This document shows, piece by piece, positions 1 to 9,056 of a stretch of 64,000 nucleotides of DNA (position 1 is the stretch's first letter; every line of letters starts with the position of its first letter). The notes below the pieces were generated by a model. The model was not told the DNA's origin and made no database searches. It saw nothing but the letters and a program-made list of their open reading frames with translations. Where the stretch lies: the NCBI RefSeq assembly GCF_019264375.1, contig NZ_JAHVAI010000002.1, forward strand, positions 1-64,000. Reading direction: 5' to 3'. The position numbers and the translations under genes are program-made. The DNA is from Sedimentimonas flavescens. Lineage in GTDB: Bacteria; Pseudomonadota; Alphaproteobacteria; Rhodobacterales; Rhodobacteraceae.

Positions 1-19
1 GCCGCTTTCGCGACCCAAC

Positions 20-277
20 TCACCGCAATGGGCGATCGGCTACACGAAACGGAAACGTTCCACCGCTCGCCCATTGCTCCCGCGGCGCAACCGCGCCAAA
101 CTCAACCGCGGACTCCGGCATCAGCTGGATGAATGTCGGGGGTCACAGCACATCGGGCGCAATCTCGTAATCACCTGAAAGCGCCTGCGGCAGAGGCGTT
201 CTGAAATGCCGACCGATATCTACCACTCGGAGTAGCTTCGCGTAGTGCCGGTTCAATGTATTCAGGTCTGTCATCAT
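20..277 (-). pseudogene. Short ORF interrupted by an in-frame TGA; possible gene remnant
   Basis: On the minus strand an ATG-ATG start at 277 opens a 44-codon frame (begins MMTDLNTLNRHYAKL) that ends at a TGA at 143-145. The same frame then stays open for another 40 codons until a second TGA at 20-22. Both halves look protein-like in composition, so this may be a decayed gene of about 85 residues, or simply a 44-residue ORF. It lies just downstream of the hydrolase-like gene in the same direction. No family was recognised and no Shine-Dalgarno sequence stands out. This is all that the first 313 bases hold. Confidence 0.25.
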
Positions 278-313
278 GAAAGGGGTATTTGGTGCCCGTT
301 GTCAGATCAAGCA

Positions 314-1279
314 CTATGAGCGGGAAGTACGCCCCGGAATCTCGCGCCCCTGTCTGGACAATTCTTCATTCGCAGCGTTCAGGTGCTTGCGGAACATCGG
401 GCCGCGCCGCGTTGCGAGGTAGTGCTGGCAGAACAGCGACATGAGCCAAGGATTGCCGCGTTGCTCAAGGCGAACCAACAACTCCTTGAGATAACGAGTG
501 AAATCCCGCCTCCTGCGCAAAGCCTGATAGAAGTCGAGTTCGGTCAGGCCGCTGTCGATTGCGCTTTCGATAACAGGTTTCAGTATGCCCATCCCCTGCA
601 TTGCAGAGGCGATCCGATGCCCCATCATTCGGCAGTGTAACCTGGTAATATTGTCGCCTTGGAACAGTGCCGCATGATTGGCATCCAACTCCGCCAGCGG
701 ATCGAACAGAAGATAGACGCTGTCGGCCGCGCGCAGGCTGTCGGGCGCGTAGCCATAGCGATCGGAGAAATCGCGATCCCACGCTTTTGAGTACCGCGTC
801 TCCCACGGCACAAGCGCCTTGTCGAGGCTCGCTTGGGGGCTGATGGTGATAACGGTTGCGCCTGGCGCGGCTGCGGAGAATGCCGCCGCCGCATACCCGC
901 CCATCGAAGCGCCATAAAAGACAACTTGCGAGAACTGCTCAAAGAACCCTTCGTGGCGCAGGGTGTCGAAAAAGTCATAGACGGCCGGGTCTCGGTACCA
1001 GGTCCAGTCATGCGCCATTAGTCCCAGGATCGACCAGCCGTGCGAACGAATGAAATCGAATCCCCAGGGCAGGCGGTTTCCATTGAGTTCAAAGACGTGA
1101 TCGAGGTTTTCGAAGGTGACAACCAGCGTATCCCCCGCCCGAACATGCAGCGCTGTGTGCTGCTCGCCCAACTCGCGGAAGAACCCGCCCTCATCACCGA
1201 TACGGATCAACTCGCGCCGCCAAGCCTCGCGGCTATGGCCAGACAGGTCCGGGTTTGAAGGGATGTCGCGTGCGGTCAT
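314..1279 (-). CDS. Alpha/beta-hydrolase-like protein of the glycan module
   Basis: A 321-residue protein with a nucleophile-elbow motif GASMGG at residues 123-128, which makes Ser125 the probable nucleophile, followed by a histidine in MMGHRI near residue 219 that could complete a triad. The second half is rich in charged helices. The start ATG overlaps the stop of the upstream glycosyltransferase gene by 4 nt, so the two are probably translated in a coupled way. Related Rhodobacteraceae proteins have, to my memory, been labelled phosphoadenosine phosphosulfate reductase, but no PAPS-reductase motif is visible here and that name should not be trusted. The substrate is unknown; a role in modifying or transferring surface-glycan parts is inferred only from its neighbours. 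Confidence 0.7.
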   Translation of the reverse strand: MTARDIPSNPDLSGHSREAWRRELIRIGDEGGFFRELGEQHTALHVRAGDTLVVTFENLDHVFELNGNRLPWGFDFIRSHGWSILGLMAHDWTWYRDPAVYDFFDTLRHEGFFEQFSQVVFYGASMGGYAAAAFSAAAPGATVITISPQASLDKALVPWETRYSKAWDRDFSDRYGYAPDSLRAADSVYLLFDPLAELDANHAALFQGDNITRLHCRMMGHRIASAMQGMGILKPVIESAIDSGLTELDFYQALRRRRDFTRYLKELLVRLEQRGNPWLMSLFCQHYLATRRGPMFRKHLNAANEELSRQGREIPGRTSRS

Positions 1280-3126
1280 GTGCCAAGCGCCTCATATAGT
1301 TCGGCGATCGGCCCGATGGCGAGCGCGTCGCGGATGCGCTGCTCGTGCCACTCGCAGGCGCTATCAAAAAGCTTCGAGAAGACCGGATCGGCCATGAGAT
1401 TTGCGTAGTACTCGCGCATCTTCGGAAGCAGGGCGGAAATGCTCCGATCCTCCTGCTCGTTTCTGTTCATCCTTCGCCAGTAGTCAGCGTTGCGGTCGAT
1501 GCCACCATGTACGGTGCCCTTGAGCGATTTGAGCAGGAAGGACTGGCGCGAGCGCAGTGCGTAGTGGTTCACTTGTGCGAGTTCATAGCCAACACTATCG
1601 GGGCCGCTACGCCAGTTTCCCCTGGTCAACTCACGGTATCGTTCGGGCATCGGCTTGCCCGAGCCGTTCACCCAGTTGACACTATCCCAATCGCCACCAT
1701 TCGGAACGAGCGGGCGATGGGTGCCCAACCGTTCGTAAGCTTTGGTTCGAAAAAGGCTTTTCAGTCCCCAGGCCTGCGCCGGACGCGGACAATCGAGCGG
1801 TGCTGCGCGATGGAACTGTTCGGTCAGGAATTCGCGCGCGTAGTGCTTGATGCCCCCGTTGCCGAAGACGCGCCAGGTGAGCGAGAACGTGTCCGCTTCG
1901 GGGGAAGCCGCGACAAGATCCTGTACGGTTCGGGCGCCGCAGTGAACGTTCAGGTACTCGTCAGCATCTAAGATCATGGCCCAATCGTGAGATCGGTAGA
2001 CTGGCTCGTTCAATGTCTTGCGAAAGGCACGGATCTGATAGCTTGCGCGCTGGTTTGGGCCGCGCGTGTTGTCGCGATGGGTGGCGATGCCCAACTCCTC
2101 CAGACGTCGAACCATCAGATCGGTGCCGTCGGAACAGTCGTTCGTGAAGATCAGAAAGTGATCGAACCCTGCGGCCTGATGAAAGGCGATCCATTCGGGG
2201 ATGAAGGCGCCTTCGTCCTTCATGCAAGTCACGGCAAGGAAGGTTTCGCGCTTGCGGGACTTGGTTGCCGTGGTCGCCGAGTGCAGGACGGTCTCGGCCT
2301 TGCGTTCCGCAGGAAGCGGCGCTTGTGATGGGGTTATGCTATGTCTCTTCAAAAGCTGGTCGATCAGGCAACCGTTGGGTGGTACGCCTGCGTGGCGACG
2401 TTGCAACATGCGCCGCATCCGACTGCCATAAAAGTGAACCGAAGTCGTGCGTGCACCAAAGTCTTCGAGCGAGATAAGGTCGGGCCGCAGCATCTTGCCG
2501 CGATCCTGAAACGAGACCGGATAAAGCACCTCTGGTGGGAGCGCATTGTCGATCTCACCGGTCTTGCGCAGGAAATGCGTTACCGCCGTCGGCCCCCAGA
2601 CACCCCAAGGCATGTCAGAGACATGCACAGGGCTGCCGGAGGCACGGGCAGCTTCCAACGCAATGCGCTGTCGTTTCGGGAACCACTCGGGGATGGCGGT
2701 GGGGTCTTGGGTGCTGGCAAGTAATTCGGAGAGTGTGAGGCTGGAGTGCGGAAGAGCGAGAACACCGCTCGCAACGCTCTGCTCGTCCTGAAAGGCGTAA
2801 TAGTGACCCGCGCGGGGGCGCCAAGGCGCTAAGCAATAGGCATCCGTATCGGCCCAGATGATCCCGTCGTCCTGCGCCAACATGCGCAACCTGAACAAAT
2901 CCGCATGAAGCGAGAGCGACCCACTGCGCGTATGGCGCAGGAACGGCGGGCCGGGAAGAATAGCCGCTGCATCGGCAATCTCGACGCCTTCGGGAACGTT
3001 GGGAACGTCTCCATAAGTATAGAACCTGACTGGATGGCCGACATCCAGAAACGACTGAATGCAAAGCAGTTCAAGGTAGCTCAGCGGCCCCCCGATCCAA
3101 AGCATGCCGATGGTGTGCAGTGCCAT
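1276..3126 (-). CDS. Two-domain glycosyltransferase: DXD sugar transferase fused to a GT2-like domain
   Basis: A 616-residue protein. Residues 1-270 form a glycosyltransferase-like domain with a DXD motif in WADTDAYC (Asp93/Asp95), as in capsular-polysaccharide and GT32-type sugar transferases. A variable linker (about 270-293) leads to a second domain (about 295-560) beginning FLAVTCMKDEGAFIPEW and carrying LDADEYLN (387-393), typical of the GT2-related Glyco_tranf_2_4/GT92-like family. The first domain is clearly paralogous to that of the neighbouring 3136-4707 protein (both share MPWGVWGP, THFL.KTGE and VHFYG.RMR). It lies 9 nt after the upstream gene and overlaps the downstream one by 4 nt. 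The likely role is adding sugars to a surface polysaccharide or other glycoconjugate in the cytoplasm; donor and acceptor are unknown. Confidence 0.8.
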   Translation of the reverse strand: MALHTIGMLWIGGPLSYLELLCIQSFLDVGHPVRFYTYGDVPNVPEGVEIADAAAILPGPPFLRHTRSGSLSLHADLFRLRMLAQDDGIIWADTDAYCLAPWRPRAGHYYAFQDEQSVASGVLALPHSSLTLSELLASTQDPTAIPEWFPKRQRIALEAARASGSPVHVSDMPWGVWGPTAVTHFLRKTGEIDNALPPEVLYPVSFQDRGKMLRPDLISLEDFGARTTSVHFYGSRMRRMLQRRHAGVPPNGCLIDQLLKRHSITPSQAPLPAERKAETVLHSATTATKSRKRETFLAVTCMKDEGAFIPEWIAFHQAAGFDHFLIFTNDCSDGTDLMVRRLEELGIATHRDNTRGPNQRASYQIRAFRKTLNEPVYRSHDWAMILDADEYLNVHCGARTVQDLVAASPEADTFSLTWRVFGNGGIKHYAREFLTEQFHRAAPLDCPRPAQAWGLKSLFRTKAYERLGTHRPLVPNGGDWDSVNWVNGSGKPMPERYRELTRGNWRSGPDSVGYELAQVNHYALRSRQSFLLKSLKGTVHGGIDRNADYWRRMNRNEQEDRSISALLPKMREYYANLMADPVFSKLFDSACEWHEQRIRDALAIGPIAELYEALGT

Positions 3127-3135
3127 CGTGGGCCC

Positions 3136-4707
3136 CTAACGCTTGTGAATGACCAGAACCTGATCCCTCTTTTCCTTCAGGTAACGCACCTGATGCAGGA
3201 ATGCGCCTGAAATCTCGGGGCGGAGGGCGTCGAATTCGGCGGCCAGTGCAGGGTCAGAGTGACGGAAACTCCCGTGGTGCAGGTAGGACTGGAACAGATC
3301 CGCTGTCTTGGTGATCCCCGCGCGCTCATAGGTCTGCGGTTGCCAGCGCAGGTCTTCGATGATGTAAAGCCCGCCCGGCTTCAGCTTGGGGAACAGTTCA
3401 AGCAGCGCGAATTGCTGATGGTGCGACGCGTGCGAGGCATCGTCGATGATGATGTCGAAGGGGGGTGCATCCTTGAATGCATCGCGGATGTTTTCGCGCC
3501 GGTCCATGTCGCAGCGGGTGAAGCTGAAACGTGGATGCTCAAACCAGGAAAAATCGGAAACATCGAGGCCATGGATTTGCGCCTGCGAGAAGAACTCAAG
3601 CCACATCCGAACCGAGGGCAGATCGGTCGTTTCCCGATCGGCGCTGATGCCATGTTCCGGGCCACCGATGAACAGACCCATTTCAAGAAAACGGATCGGC
3701 TGATCCCGGTAGGGATGGAACAGCATGTTGTAAAGCTCGGTATAGCGATGCTTCGCCGGCCCCTTGTCCGAGCCGTATTTCTCCGCAAGATCACTCAGGT
3801 TCACACCGTCCGTGCTGATTGTCTTTACCATCGGCAAATGGGTCTTCGGGGTGTCGGCTTGAGGCTGTGCCGGGGCGGGCAGGGGCGCCTCACGCGGGTC
3901 AATGCCATGCTTGGCCAACAGCCGCCCGATCAGGCTGTCGGGATGGGGCAGGCCGTTCTCTTTCTCGACCAGACGCTTGCGCATCCGGCGCCCGTAGAAA
4001 TGCACCGAGTAGCTGTTGGGCCGGATATAGGGCGAAGTGTCGAGGCCGGGTTTCAGCATCATGCGCCGCTGTTTGAAGGTGAACGGATAGAGCATGTGTT
4101 GGGCGAAGGAATGCTGCACCTCGCCGGTCTTGTGCAGGAAATGCGTCAGGGCATGCGGCCCCCAGACGCCCCAGGGCATTTGACCAGGGTGAAGGGGCGT
4201 GCCTTTGTCTCGCGCCGCCTCAAGCTCCGCGGCGTATTTTTCTCCATACCAGACCGGAATAGAGAATGGGTCGGAGGTGAAATCAACCAGTGCCGCCAGC
4301 GCTTCACTATCCTGAGGAAGTCCCAGGACTCCGTTGTTGATATGGGTTTCGGATTCCCAGCCATGGAAATGACCATTGTTGGTTTCGAACGTTCGAATGC
4401 AGTATGCGTCCGTATCCGCCCAAATCGTCCGATCACATTGCGCAAGCATGTTGTAGCGAAACTTGTCCGCCATCGGCGCGGGGCTGCCCGTCCGCTCGTG
4501 ATCAATGAACTTCGTACGCGGCAGGATCTCGTCGGCTGAGGCGACCTCGATACCCTCGGGGATGCCAGTGACCGTGCCGTAGGTGTAAAGGCGAACGTGA
4601 TGGCCCGCATCGCGGAAGGATGCGATGCAAAGCTGTTCAAGGAAGCTCAGCGGTCCCTCCATCCACAGCATCGCGATCTGGTACTCTGTACGGCTGGACG
4701 TCGCCAC
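3136..4707 (-). CDS. Glycosyltransferase-like domain fused to a class I SAM methyltransferase-like domain
   Basis: A 523-residue protein starting at a GTG. Residues 8-270 repeat the DXD sugar-transferase domain of the downstream gene, with WADTDAYC at 96-103. After a proline- and glutamine-rich linker (about 273-295), residues 303-523 resemble the class I methyltransferase/cephalosporin-hydroxylase-like group: YGSDKG, motif I FLEMGLFIGG (Glu342, Gly344), an acidic GLDVSD at 380-385, IIDDASH around 420-426 and YIIEDL at 448-453. This suggests a bifunctional enzyme that transfers a sugar and O-methylates a glycan or antibiotic-like sugar. It appears to be the first gene of the minus-strand glycan unit. 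The methyl acceptor is not predictable from sequence. Confidence 0.78.
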   Translation of the reverse strand: MATSSRTEYQIAMLWMEGPLSFLEQLCIASFRDAGHHVRLYTYGTVTGIPEGIEVASADEILPRTKFIDHERTGSPAPMADKFRYNMLAQCDRTIWADTDAYCIRTFETNNGHFHGWESETHINNGVLGLPQDSEALAALVDFTSDPFSIPVWYGEKYAAELEAARDKGTPLHPGQMPWGVWGPHALTHFLHKTGEVQHSFAQHMLYPFTFKQRRMMLKPGLDTSPYIRPNSYSVHFYGRRMRKRLVEKENGLPHPDSLIGRLLAKHGIDPREAPLPAPAQPQADTPKTHLPMVKTISTDGVNLSDLAEKYGSDKGPAKHRYTELYNMLFHPYRDQPIRFLEMGLFIGGPEHGISADRETTDLPSVRMWLEFFSQAQIHGLDVSDFSWFEHPRFSFTRCDMDRRENIRDAFKDAPPFDIIIDDASHASHHQQFALLELFPKLKPGGLYIIEDLRWQPQTYERAGITKTADLFQSYLHHGSFRHSDPALAAEFDALRPEISGAFLHQVRYLKEKRDQVLVIHKR

Positions 4708-4741
4708 TCTTTACACCTCATGCCCGCTTGGCCGCTTTGGG

Positions 4742-4765
4742 GGATCGCACGGGCCGATGCGATCC
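4742..4765. terminator. Perfect 8-bp hairpin downstream of the corC-type gene
   Basis: GGATCGCA and TGCGATCC form perfect 8-bp arms around an 8-nt loop. It sits between the end of the corC-type gene and the start of the glycan unit. There is no T-run on either side, so it is a weak terminator candidate at best and could be another RNA or DNA structure. Confidence 0.3.
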
Positions 4766-4859
4766 GGGGCGAGTAGGTCCTGGCGCGTCAGGCAATCGCC
4801 CGGAAGAATGCGCGGCCCTGCTTAGCTTGTTTCGCGCCGCGCTGTCCACAGCGGCCGGT

Positions 4860-6176
4860 TCATCCCAACAGCGCCAGAAGCGGGCGGATCTTTATCTTGG
4901 TGATGCGGTTGTCCTTGCGCTCGATGACCTCGAAGCGGAACCCGTGGAATGAAAAGACCTGTCCCGCGTCGGGGATGGTCTGGGCCTCGTGGATGACTAG
5001 GCCGGCGACGGTGTTGGCTTCGTCGTCGGGCAGGCTCCAGTCGGTTTCGCGATTCAGGTCGCGGATCGTCATAGCGCCGTCCACGATGTAGTCGCCCGAC
5101 TCGGTGGGCTTGAGCTGACGCTCGGCCTTGGGGTCAAATTCGTCAGTGATCTCGCCGACGATCTCCTCAAGAATATCCTCAAGCGTAAGCAGCCCTTTCA
5201 GATCGCCGTATTCATCAACGACAAGCGCGAAGTGCGTGCGCCGCTTGAGGAATTCGCGCATCTGCTCATCTAGCGGCGTGGTCTCCGGGACGAAATAGGG
5301 CTTCATCGCGACCTTCATCACGTCAAGGTCCGACACGCTGTCAAGCTTACCGTCGCCCGTGCGCAGGAACCGTTCGACCGCGCGCAACAAATCCTTGGCG
5401 TGGATAACACCCACGACATTCTCGCGCTCGCCCTTGTAAAGCGGCAGACGGGTGTGGGGCGAGGCCAGAACCTGAGCCAGAAGTTCGCTCGGGTCGGCTT
5501 CGGCGTCGATCATCTCGATCTGGCTGCGGTGGCGCATGATCTCTTCCACCGTGCGGTTGCCCAGATCGAGCGCCCCTAGCAAGCGGTCGCGGTCTTCCTT
5601 GTCCACCGTGCCCTCTGAGGTCCCGATCGCCAGCGCCCCGGCGATCTCTTCATGGATCGAGAACATGTGTTGATCGGCATCGGTGCGGTAGCCGAACAGG
5701 AACAGGATGCCGCGCACGATGGTGCGCACGATCGTCACGATCGGGGCAAGCAAGACGATCAGGAAGCGGATCGGGCGAGCGACCCGCGAGGCCACCGTCT
5801 CGGGGTTCGAGATCGCGTAGGTCTTGGGCAGAACCTCAGAGAAGATCAGCACAAGCGTAGTCATCACCAGCGTGGCCAGCGCAACGCCGGAATCGCCGAA
5901 GAGTCGGGTGAACAGCGCCGTCGCGAGCGAGGCCGAGAGGATGTTCACTACGTTGTTGCCCAAGAGGATCGCGCCGATCAGACGTTCGCTATCCTCGGTT
6001 ACGTTCAGTGCGGCCTCGGCGCCCTTTTCGCCCTTGTCGGCGCGGTTGCGCAGCTTGGCGCGGCTCGCCGCGGTCAGCGCCGTCTCGGATCCCGAGAAGA
6101 AGCCGGACATCAGCAACAGGCCAATAATGGCGGCGGCGGTCAGCCAGAAGGCGGTGTCGAGAATAGGGGTCTGCAT
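4860..6176 (-). CDS. CNNM/CorC (HlyC-type) membrane protein with CBS domains
   Basis: A 438-residue member of the hemolysin-C/CorC/CNNM family of proposed divalent-cation transporters or regulators in the inner membrane. An N-terminal CNNM transmembrane domain (about residues 1-190) starts with several hydrophobic segments (LLLMSGFFSGSETALTAASR). Two CBS motifs follow (around 200-330, including HTRLPLYKG and HFALVVDEYG.LKGLLTLEDI), and a CorC_HlyC domain (about 350-435) ends the protein. I chose the ATG at 6176; a TTG three codons upstream is the alternative, and neither has a clear ribosome-binding site. It lies directly downstream of xerD on the same strand, an arrangement I recall from related genomes. 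Confidence 0.85.
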   Translation of the reverse strand: MQTPILDTAFWLTAAAIIGLLLMSGFFSGSETALTAASRAKLRNRADKGEKGAEAALNVTEDSERLIGAILLGNNVVNILSASLATALFTRLFGDSGVALATLVMTTLVLIFSEVLPKTYAISNPETVASRVARPIRFLIVLLAPIVTIVRTIVRGILFLFGYRTDADQHMFSIHEEIAGALAIGTSEGTVDKEDRDRLLGALDLGNRTVEEIMRHRSQIEMIDAEADPSELLAQVLASPHTRLPLYKGERENVVGVIHAKDLLRAVERFLRTGDGKLDSVSDLDVMKVAMKPYFVPETTPLDEQMREFLKRRTHFALVVDEYGDLKGLLTLEDILEEIVGEITDEFDPKAERQLKPTESGDYIVDGAMTIRDLNRETDWSLPDDEANTVAGLVIHEAQTIPDAGQVFSFHGFRFEVIERKDNRITKIKIRPLLALLG

Positions 6177-6208
6177 GACTGCCAATTAAGGATGAGGAAG
6201 GGTCAGGA

Positions 6209-7159
6209 TCAAGTGCCATCCGTCGGGCGCGACAAGGGATGGTGGCGCAGCACCAGTTCCTTGAGATGTTCGTCGAGCACATGGGTATAGATTTCGGTCG
6301 TCGAAAGATCGGCATGACCCAGCAAGGTCTGGATCGCGCGCAGGTCCGCACCGCCTTGCAGCAGATGCGTGGCGAAGGCGTGGCGCAACACGTGGGGCGT
6401 GACCCGCGCGGGCGAGATACCGGCCGAGACGGCGATATCTTTGAGCAGCCCGTGGAACCCTTGCCGCGTCATGTGCCCCTCTTTGCTGGTCGAGGGGAAC
6501 AGGAAGCGCGAGGGTGGCGTACGCCGGCTGATGCGGGCCTCTTCCTCGGCTGCATCGCGTAACTTGAGCCAGTCGCCAAGCGCCTCTCGGGCAGGTGTGG
6601 ACAGGGGCACCATGCGTTCCTTGCCGCCCTTGCCGCGGATCAGCAGCACTGCCGGATCGCCTCGCGCGGCTGAGACGGGCAGCGAGACCAGCTCGGTCAC
6701 GCGCATTCCGGTGGCGTAGAGCATCTCCATCAGGCAGCGGTTGCGGATCTGCTCGGGCAGGCTGCGGCCCTGATCGCGCGCGGCTTCCAGAAGGGCGTCA
6801 ACCTCGGCCACGGTCAGCGTCTTGGGCAGGCGCTTGGCCTTGCCCGGTCCGCGCAGGCGGATGGAGGGGTTGTCGGCGCGCCAGCCTTCCTCATATGCGA
6901 AGCGAAACAGCTGTCGGATCGCTGACAGGCGCCTCGCGCGGGTCGATTGCGCAAGGCCCTCTGCCTCGCAGCGGATCAGGTACTGCTCGATATCGGACTG
7001 TGAAAGCGTCTCGAAGCTTAACGATTTAGCATGAGCATAGTCAGCGAAGTAGCTGAGATCACGACCATATCCCAAAAGCGTGTTGCGCGCGGCACCGGCC
7101 TCGGCTGCTTGCGCTTCGAGGAACGCGGGGATCCAGCGCGGATCTGGCGGCGCGCTCAT
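6209..7159 (-). CDS. xerD: Tyrosine recombinase XerD
   Basis: A 316-residue site-specific recombinase expected to resolve chromosome dimers at dif together with XerC and FtsK. The SAM-like core-binding domain covers about residues 5-95 and the catalytic domain about 110-305. All active-site residues are visible: Arg153 (GMRVTEL), Lys in RGKGGK (175-180), His256 and Arg259 (HVLRHAF), His282 (LGHADL) and the nucleophile Tyr291 (EIYTHV). The start codon overlaps the stop of the upstream exported-protein gene by 4 nt. Length, residues and a location between housekeeping genes fit a chromosomal XerD rather than a phage integrase. A XerC assignment is less likely but not excluded. Confidence 0.88.
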   Translation of the reverse strand: MSAPPDPRWIPAFLEAQAAEAGAARNTLLGYGRDLSYFADYAHAKSLSFETLSQSDIEQYLIRCEAEGLAQSTRARRLSAIRQLFRFAYEEGWRADNPSIRLRGPGKAKRLPKTLTVAEVDALLEAARDQGRSLPEQIRNRCLMEMLYATGMRVTELVSLPVSAARGDPAVLLIRGKGGKERMVPLSTPAREALGDWLKLRDAAEEEARISRRTPPSRFLFPSTSKEGHMTRQGFHGLLKDIAVSAGISPARVTPHVLRHAFATHLLQGGADLRAIQTLLGHADLSTTEIYTHVLDEHLKELVLRHHPLSRPTDGT

Positions 7160-8730
7160 CCGCGGCGCTCCAGGATGATCAGTTGCAGGCCCGTGCGGCG
7201 GGCCACATCGTCGAGCCCCACGTAGCGCATCAGTGACAGCCCCGCGACAAGGCGGCGGTAGTCGCCCTTGGCGCCCTCGGTGATGTCATCAATGGCGTTA
7301 AGCAGGGCTTCGCCCAGCTTGCCCGGCACCAGATGGGCATAGGGCGCAGGTACCTGGCCAGGCGTGATGTCGAAGACCTGCTTCAACGCAAGGCCAAGCT
7401 GGTCCTGCACGGGAATGCCCGTTGTGCCGCCGCGCGCAATGCCGATCAGCAGCCGCTCGTCGAGATTGGCCGGGCTGCGCGCCGCAGCGATATCCTGATA
7501 ATGGTCGGTCAGGAGGCCGAGCCGGAAAGCCAGCGCGCCTGCATCGCCTTCAAGGCCCGCCTGCGCAACGCGCGTCCCGTAAAGCGCCGCCAGCGCGGGC
7601 TCCAGCTCTAGCGCCTGCATCGCCTCGTAGGCGGCGGGCAGCACTTCGGACAGCGCGTCGGTGTCTTCGCGTTCAAGCGCGGTGTCGAGATCGCCGATGA
7701 TCCGCACGCGATCCCAGACCCCGCCCGAAGCGGCCGCGCGCCGCTCGGTGTAAAGGCCCAGAAGCTGGTTGGGGTCGAGCGCGCCCATCCGCGTCAGCCG
7801 CTCGGCGGCCTCAATGCGGGCTTTCCAGCCGGTGTTCGCGCGCAGGTCCGATTGCGCGAAGGCGACCGGTAGCGGGCCGGTCGGCATCGGCTGACCGATG
7901 GCCTCCATCATCCGGAAGACCAGCGGCGAGGGGCGGCTTGGCGGCGGCAGATCCTCTGTGTCATCCGCCAGTTCGGGTTCCAGAAAACGCTCCAGCAGTG
8001 CTGCGACCTCATCGTCGATCTTGCCAAGCGCGCGACCGGTGCCGAGGGTCAGCACCGCGGTATCCCAGTTGCCCTGACGCGCAAGGCAGAAAATGCGCGC
8101 CGAATAGGAGGGGGCGACCGAGGGCGTGCGCTCCATGATCTCGCAAGCTGCGTCTTCCTCGCCCAGCAAGAGCGCGACGTCGAAATGGCGGCGGAAAATC
8201 TCGGGGTCGGTTGGGTCGGACTGTTCGAGCATCGCCAGCGCGGGTTCCAGCGCGCCCAGATCCAGCAGCCGGTCGATACGCGCCAGAAACAGCACGTTGC
8301 GTCCATCAGGCGCGCGTAGGCGGGGGGGCTGCAACTCGGCCAGCAATAGCTCGATCAGCAGCGACTGGATTGCGGGCAGGGTGTCCAGGCGTTCCTTGCG
8401 CAGCGCCTCCGCCAGATCGGTTTCTGGCGTGTTCCCCCAAAGGCCAGGCGGAAGCCCGGTCTGCGATGGCGGCAGCAATCCCAGACCGTTTGCAGAGGGC
8501 CGATCGAGCGAGCTGATCGCGACATCCTCGGTGCCGACACCTTCGGTCACGGGCGGTTCGCTCAGTGGTTGACGCGATGCCGCCGACGTTCCTGGCGCCA
8601 TCACCGCAGGGGTCACGACCGAGCGCGACAGCCAATCAATGGCCGACATCGGCTCTGTTTCGGCCGAAGCGGACGAGGCAAGAAACGCCCCGAAAAGAAT
8701 GGGAATCAGAGCTTTGCGCTCAGTTGCCAC
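7156..8730 (-). CDS. Conserved hypothetical exported protein
   Basis: A 524-residue protein of unknown function beginning at a GTG. Residues 1-23 look like a Sec signal peptide (hydrophobic IPILFGAFLASSASA with an ASA cleavage site). The rest is alanine- and leucine-rich, mostly helical, and punctuated by acidic stretches, suggesting a helical-repeat (TPR-like) periplasmic protein; no catalytic motif was recognised. It overlaps xerD by 4 nt downstream and the 48-residue membrane-protein gene by 11 nt upstream, so the three are probably co-transcribed. Such a gene next to xerD is, to my memory, conserved in Rhodobacteraceae. A role in the envelope is inference from the signal peptide only. Confidence 0.7.
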   Translation of the reverse strand: MATERKALIPILFGAFLASSASAETEPMSAIDWLSRSVVTPAVMAPGTSAASRQPLSEPPVTEGVGTEDVAISSLDRPSANGLGLLPPSQTGLPPGLWGNTPETDLAEALRKERLDTLPAIQSLLIELLLAELQPPRLRAPDGRNVLFLARIDRLLDLGALEPALAMLEQSDPTDPEIFRRHFDVALLLGEEDAACEIMERTPSVAPSYSARIFCLARQGNWDTAVLTLGTGRALGKIDDEVAALLERFLEPELADDTEDLPPPSRPSPLVFRMMEAIGQPMPTGPLPVAFAQSDLRANTGWKARIEAAERLTRMGALDPNQLLGLYTERRAAASGGVWDRVRIIGDLDTALEREDTDALSEVLPAAYEAMQALELEPALAALYGTRVAQAGLEGDAGALAFRLGLLTDHYQDIAAARSPANLDERLLIGIARGGTTGIPVQDQLGLALKQVFDITPGQVPAPYAHLVPGKLGEALLNAIDDITEGAKGDYRRLVAGLSLMRYVGLDDVARRTGLQLIILERRG

Positions 8731-8866
8731 TCGTGCCCCCCGGGAGGGAGATCTCGACGGTCTGCTCGGAGCTTTCCGGGGACATGTCGCCGAAATAGGC
8801 GAAGCCCACGACGGCCAGCGCGCCCAGAACTACCAGCGTGAGAATGGCCTTGAAGATGCGCCCCAT
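8720..8866 (-). CDS. Small single-pass membrane protein (48 aa)
   Basis: A 48-residue ORF starting at ATG 8866 and beginning MGRIFKAILTLVVLGALAVV. It has one transmembrane helix (about residues 6-25) and a short acidic tail ending LPGGTSGN. It overlaps the start of the downstream exported-protein gene by 11 nt and faces aroK across a short divergent promoter region. A purine-rich stretch (AAAGGCAG) precedes the start. Coding status is supported by the coupling and by the clean hydrophobic-plus-tail design. The function is unknown, perhaps membrane anchoring or assembly together with the exported protein. Confidence 0.65.
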   Translation of the reverse strand: MGRIFKAILTLVVLGALAVVGFAYFGDMSPESSEQTVEISLPGGTSGN

Positions 8867-9056
8867 GGTCTGCCTTTCGTTTCTTCTTTTGGTTCGATGC
8901 GGTTCGTTTTGCCCGATGGGGGCCGGAAAGCCCATATCCGATGCGATTATATATGGCATTTCTTGGAAGTTCACGCCATTCAAGGCGCAGACGATCACGA
9001 TTGCGCAAGGGACCGCCGATTGGCGCGATTTTGCGCAAGCCAGACGGAGACCCAAC

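Noticed and set aside
20-277. In-frame TGA as selenocysteine or programmed readthrough
   Set aside because: No SECIS-like hairpin was noticed after the TGA, and no known selenoprotein family matches.
6209-7159. xerD as a phage or island integrase
   Set aside because: Length, residues and housekeeping neighbours fit chromosomal XerD; no attachment-site repeats or phage genes are nearby.
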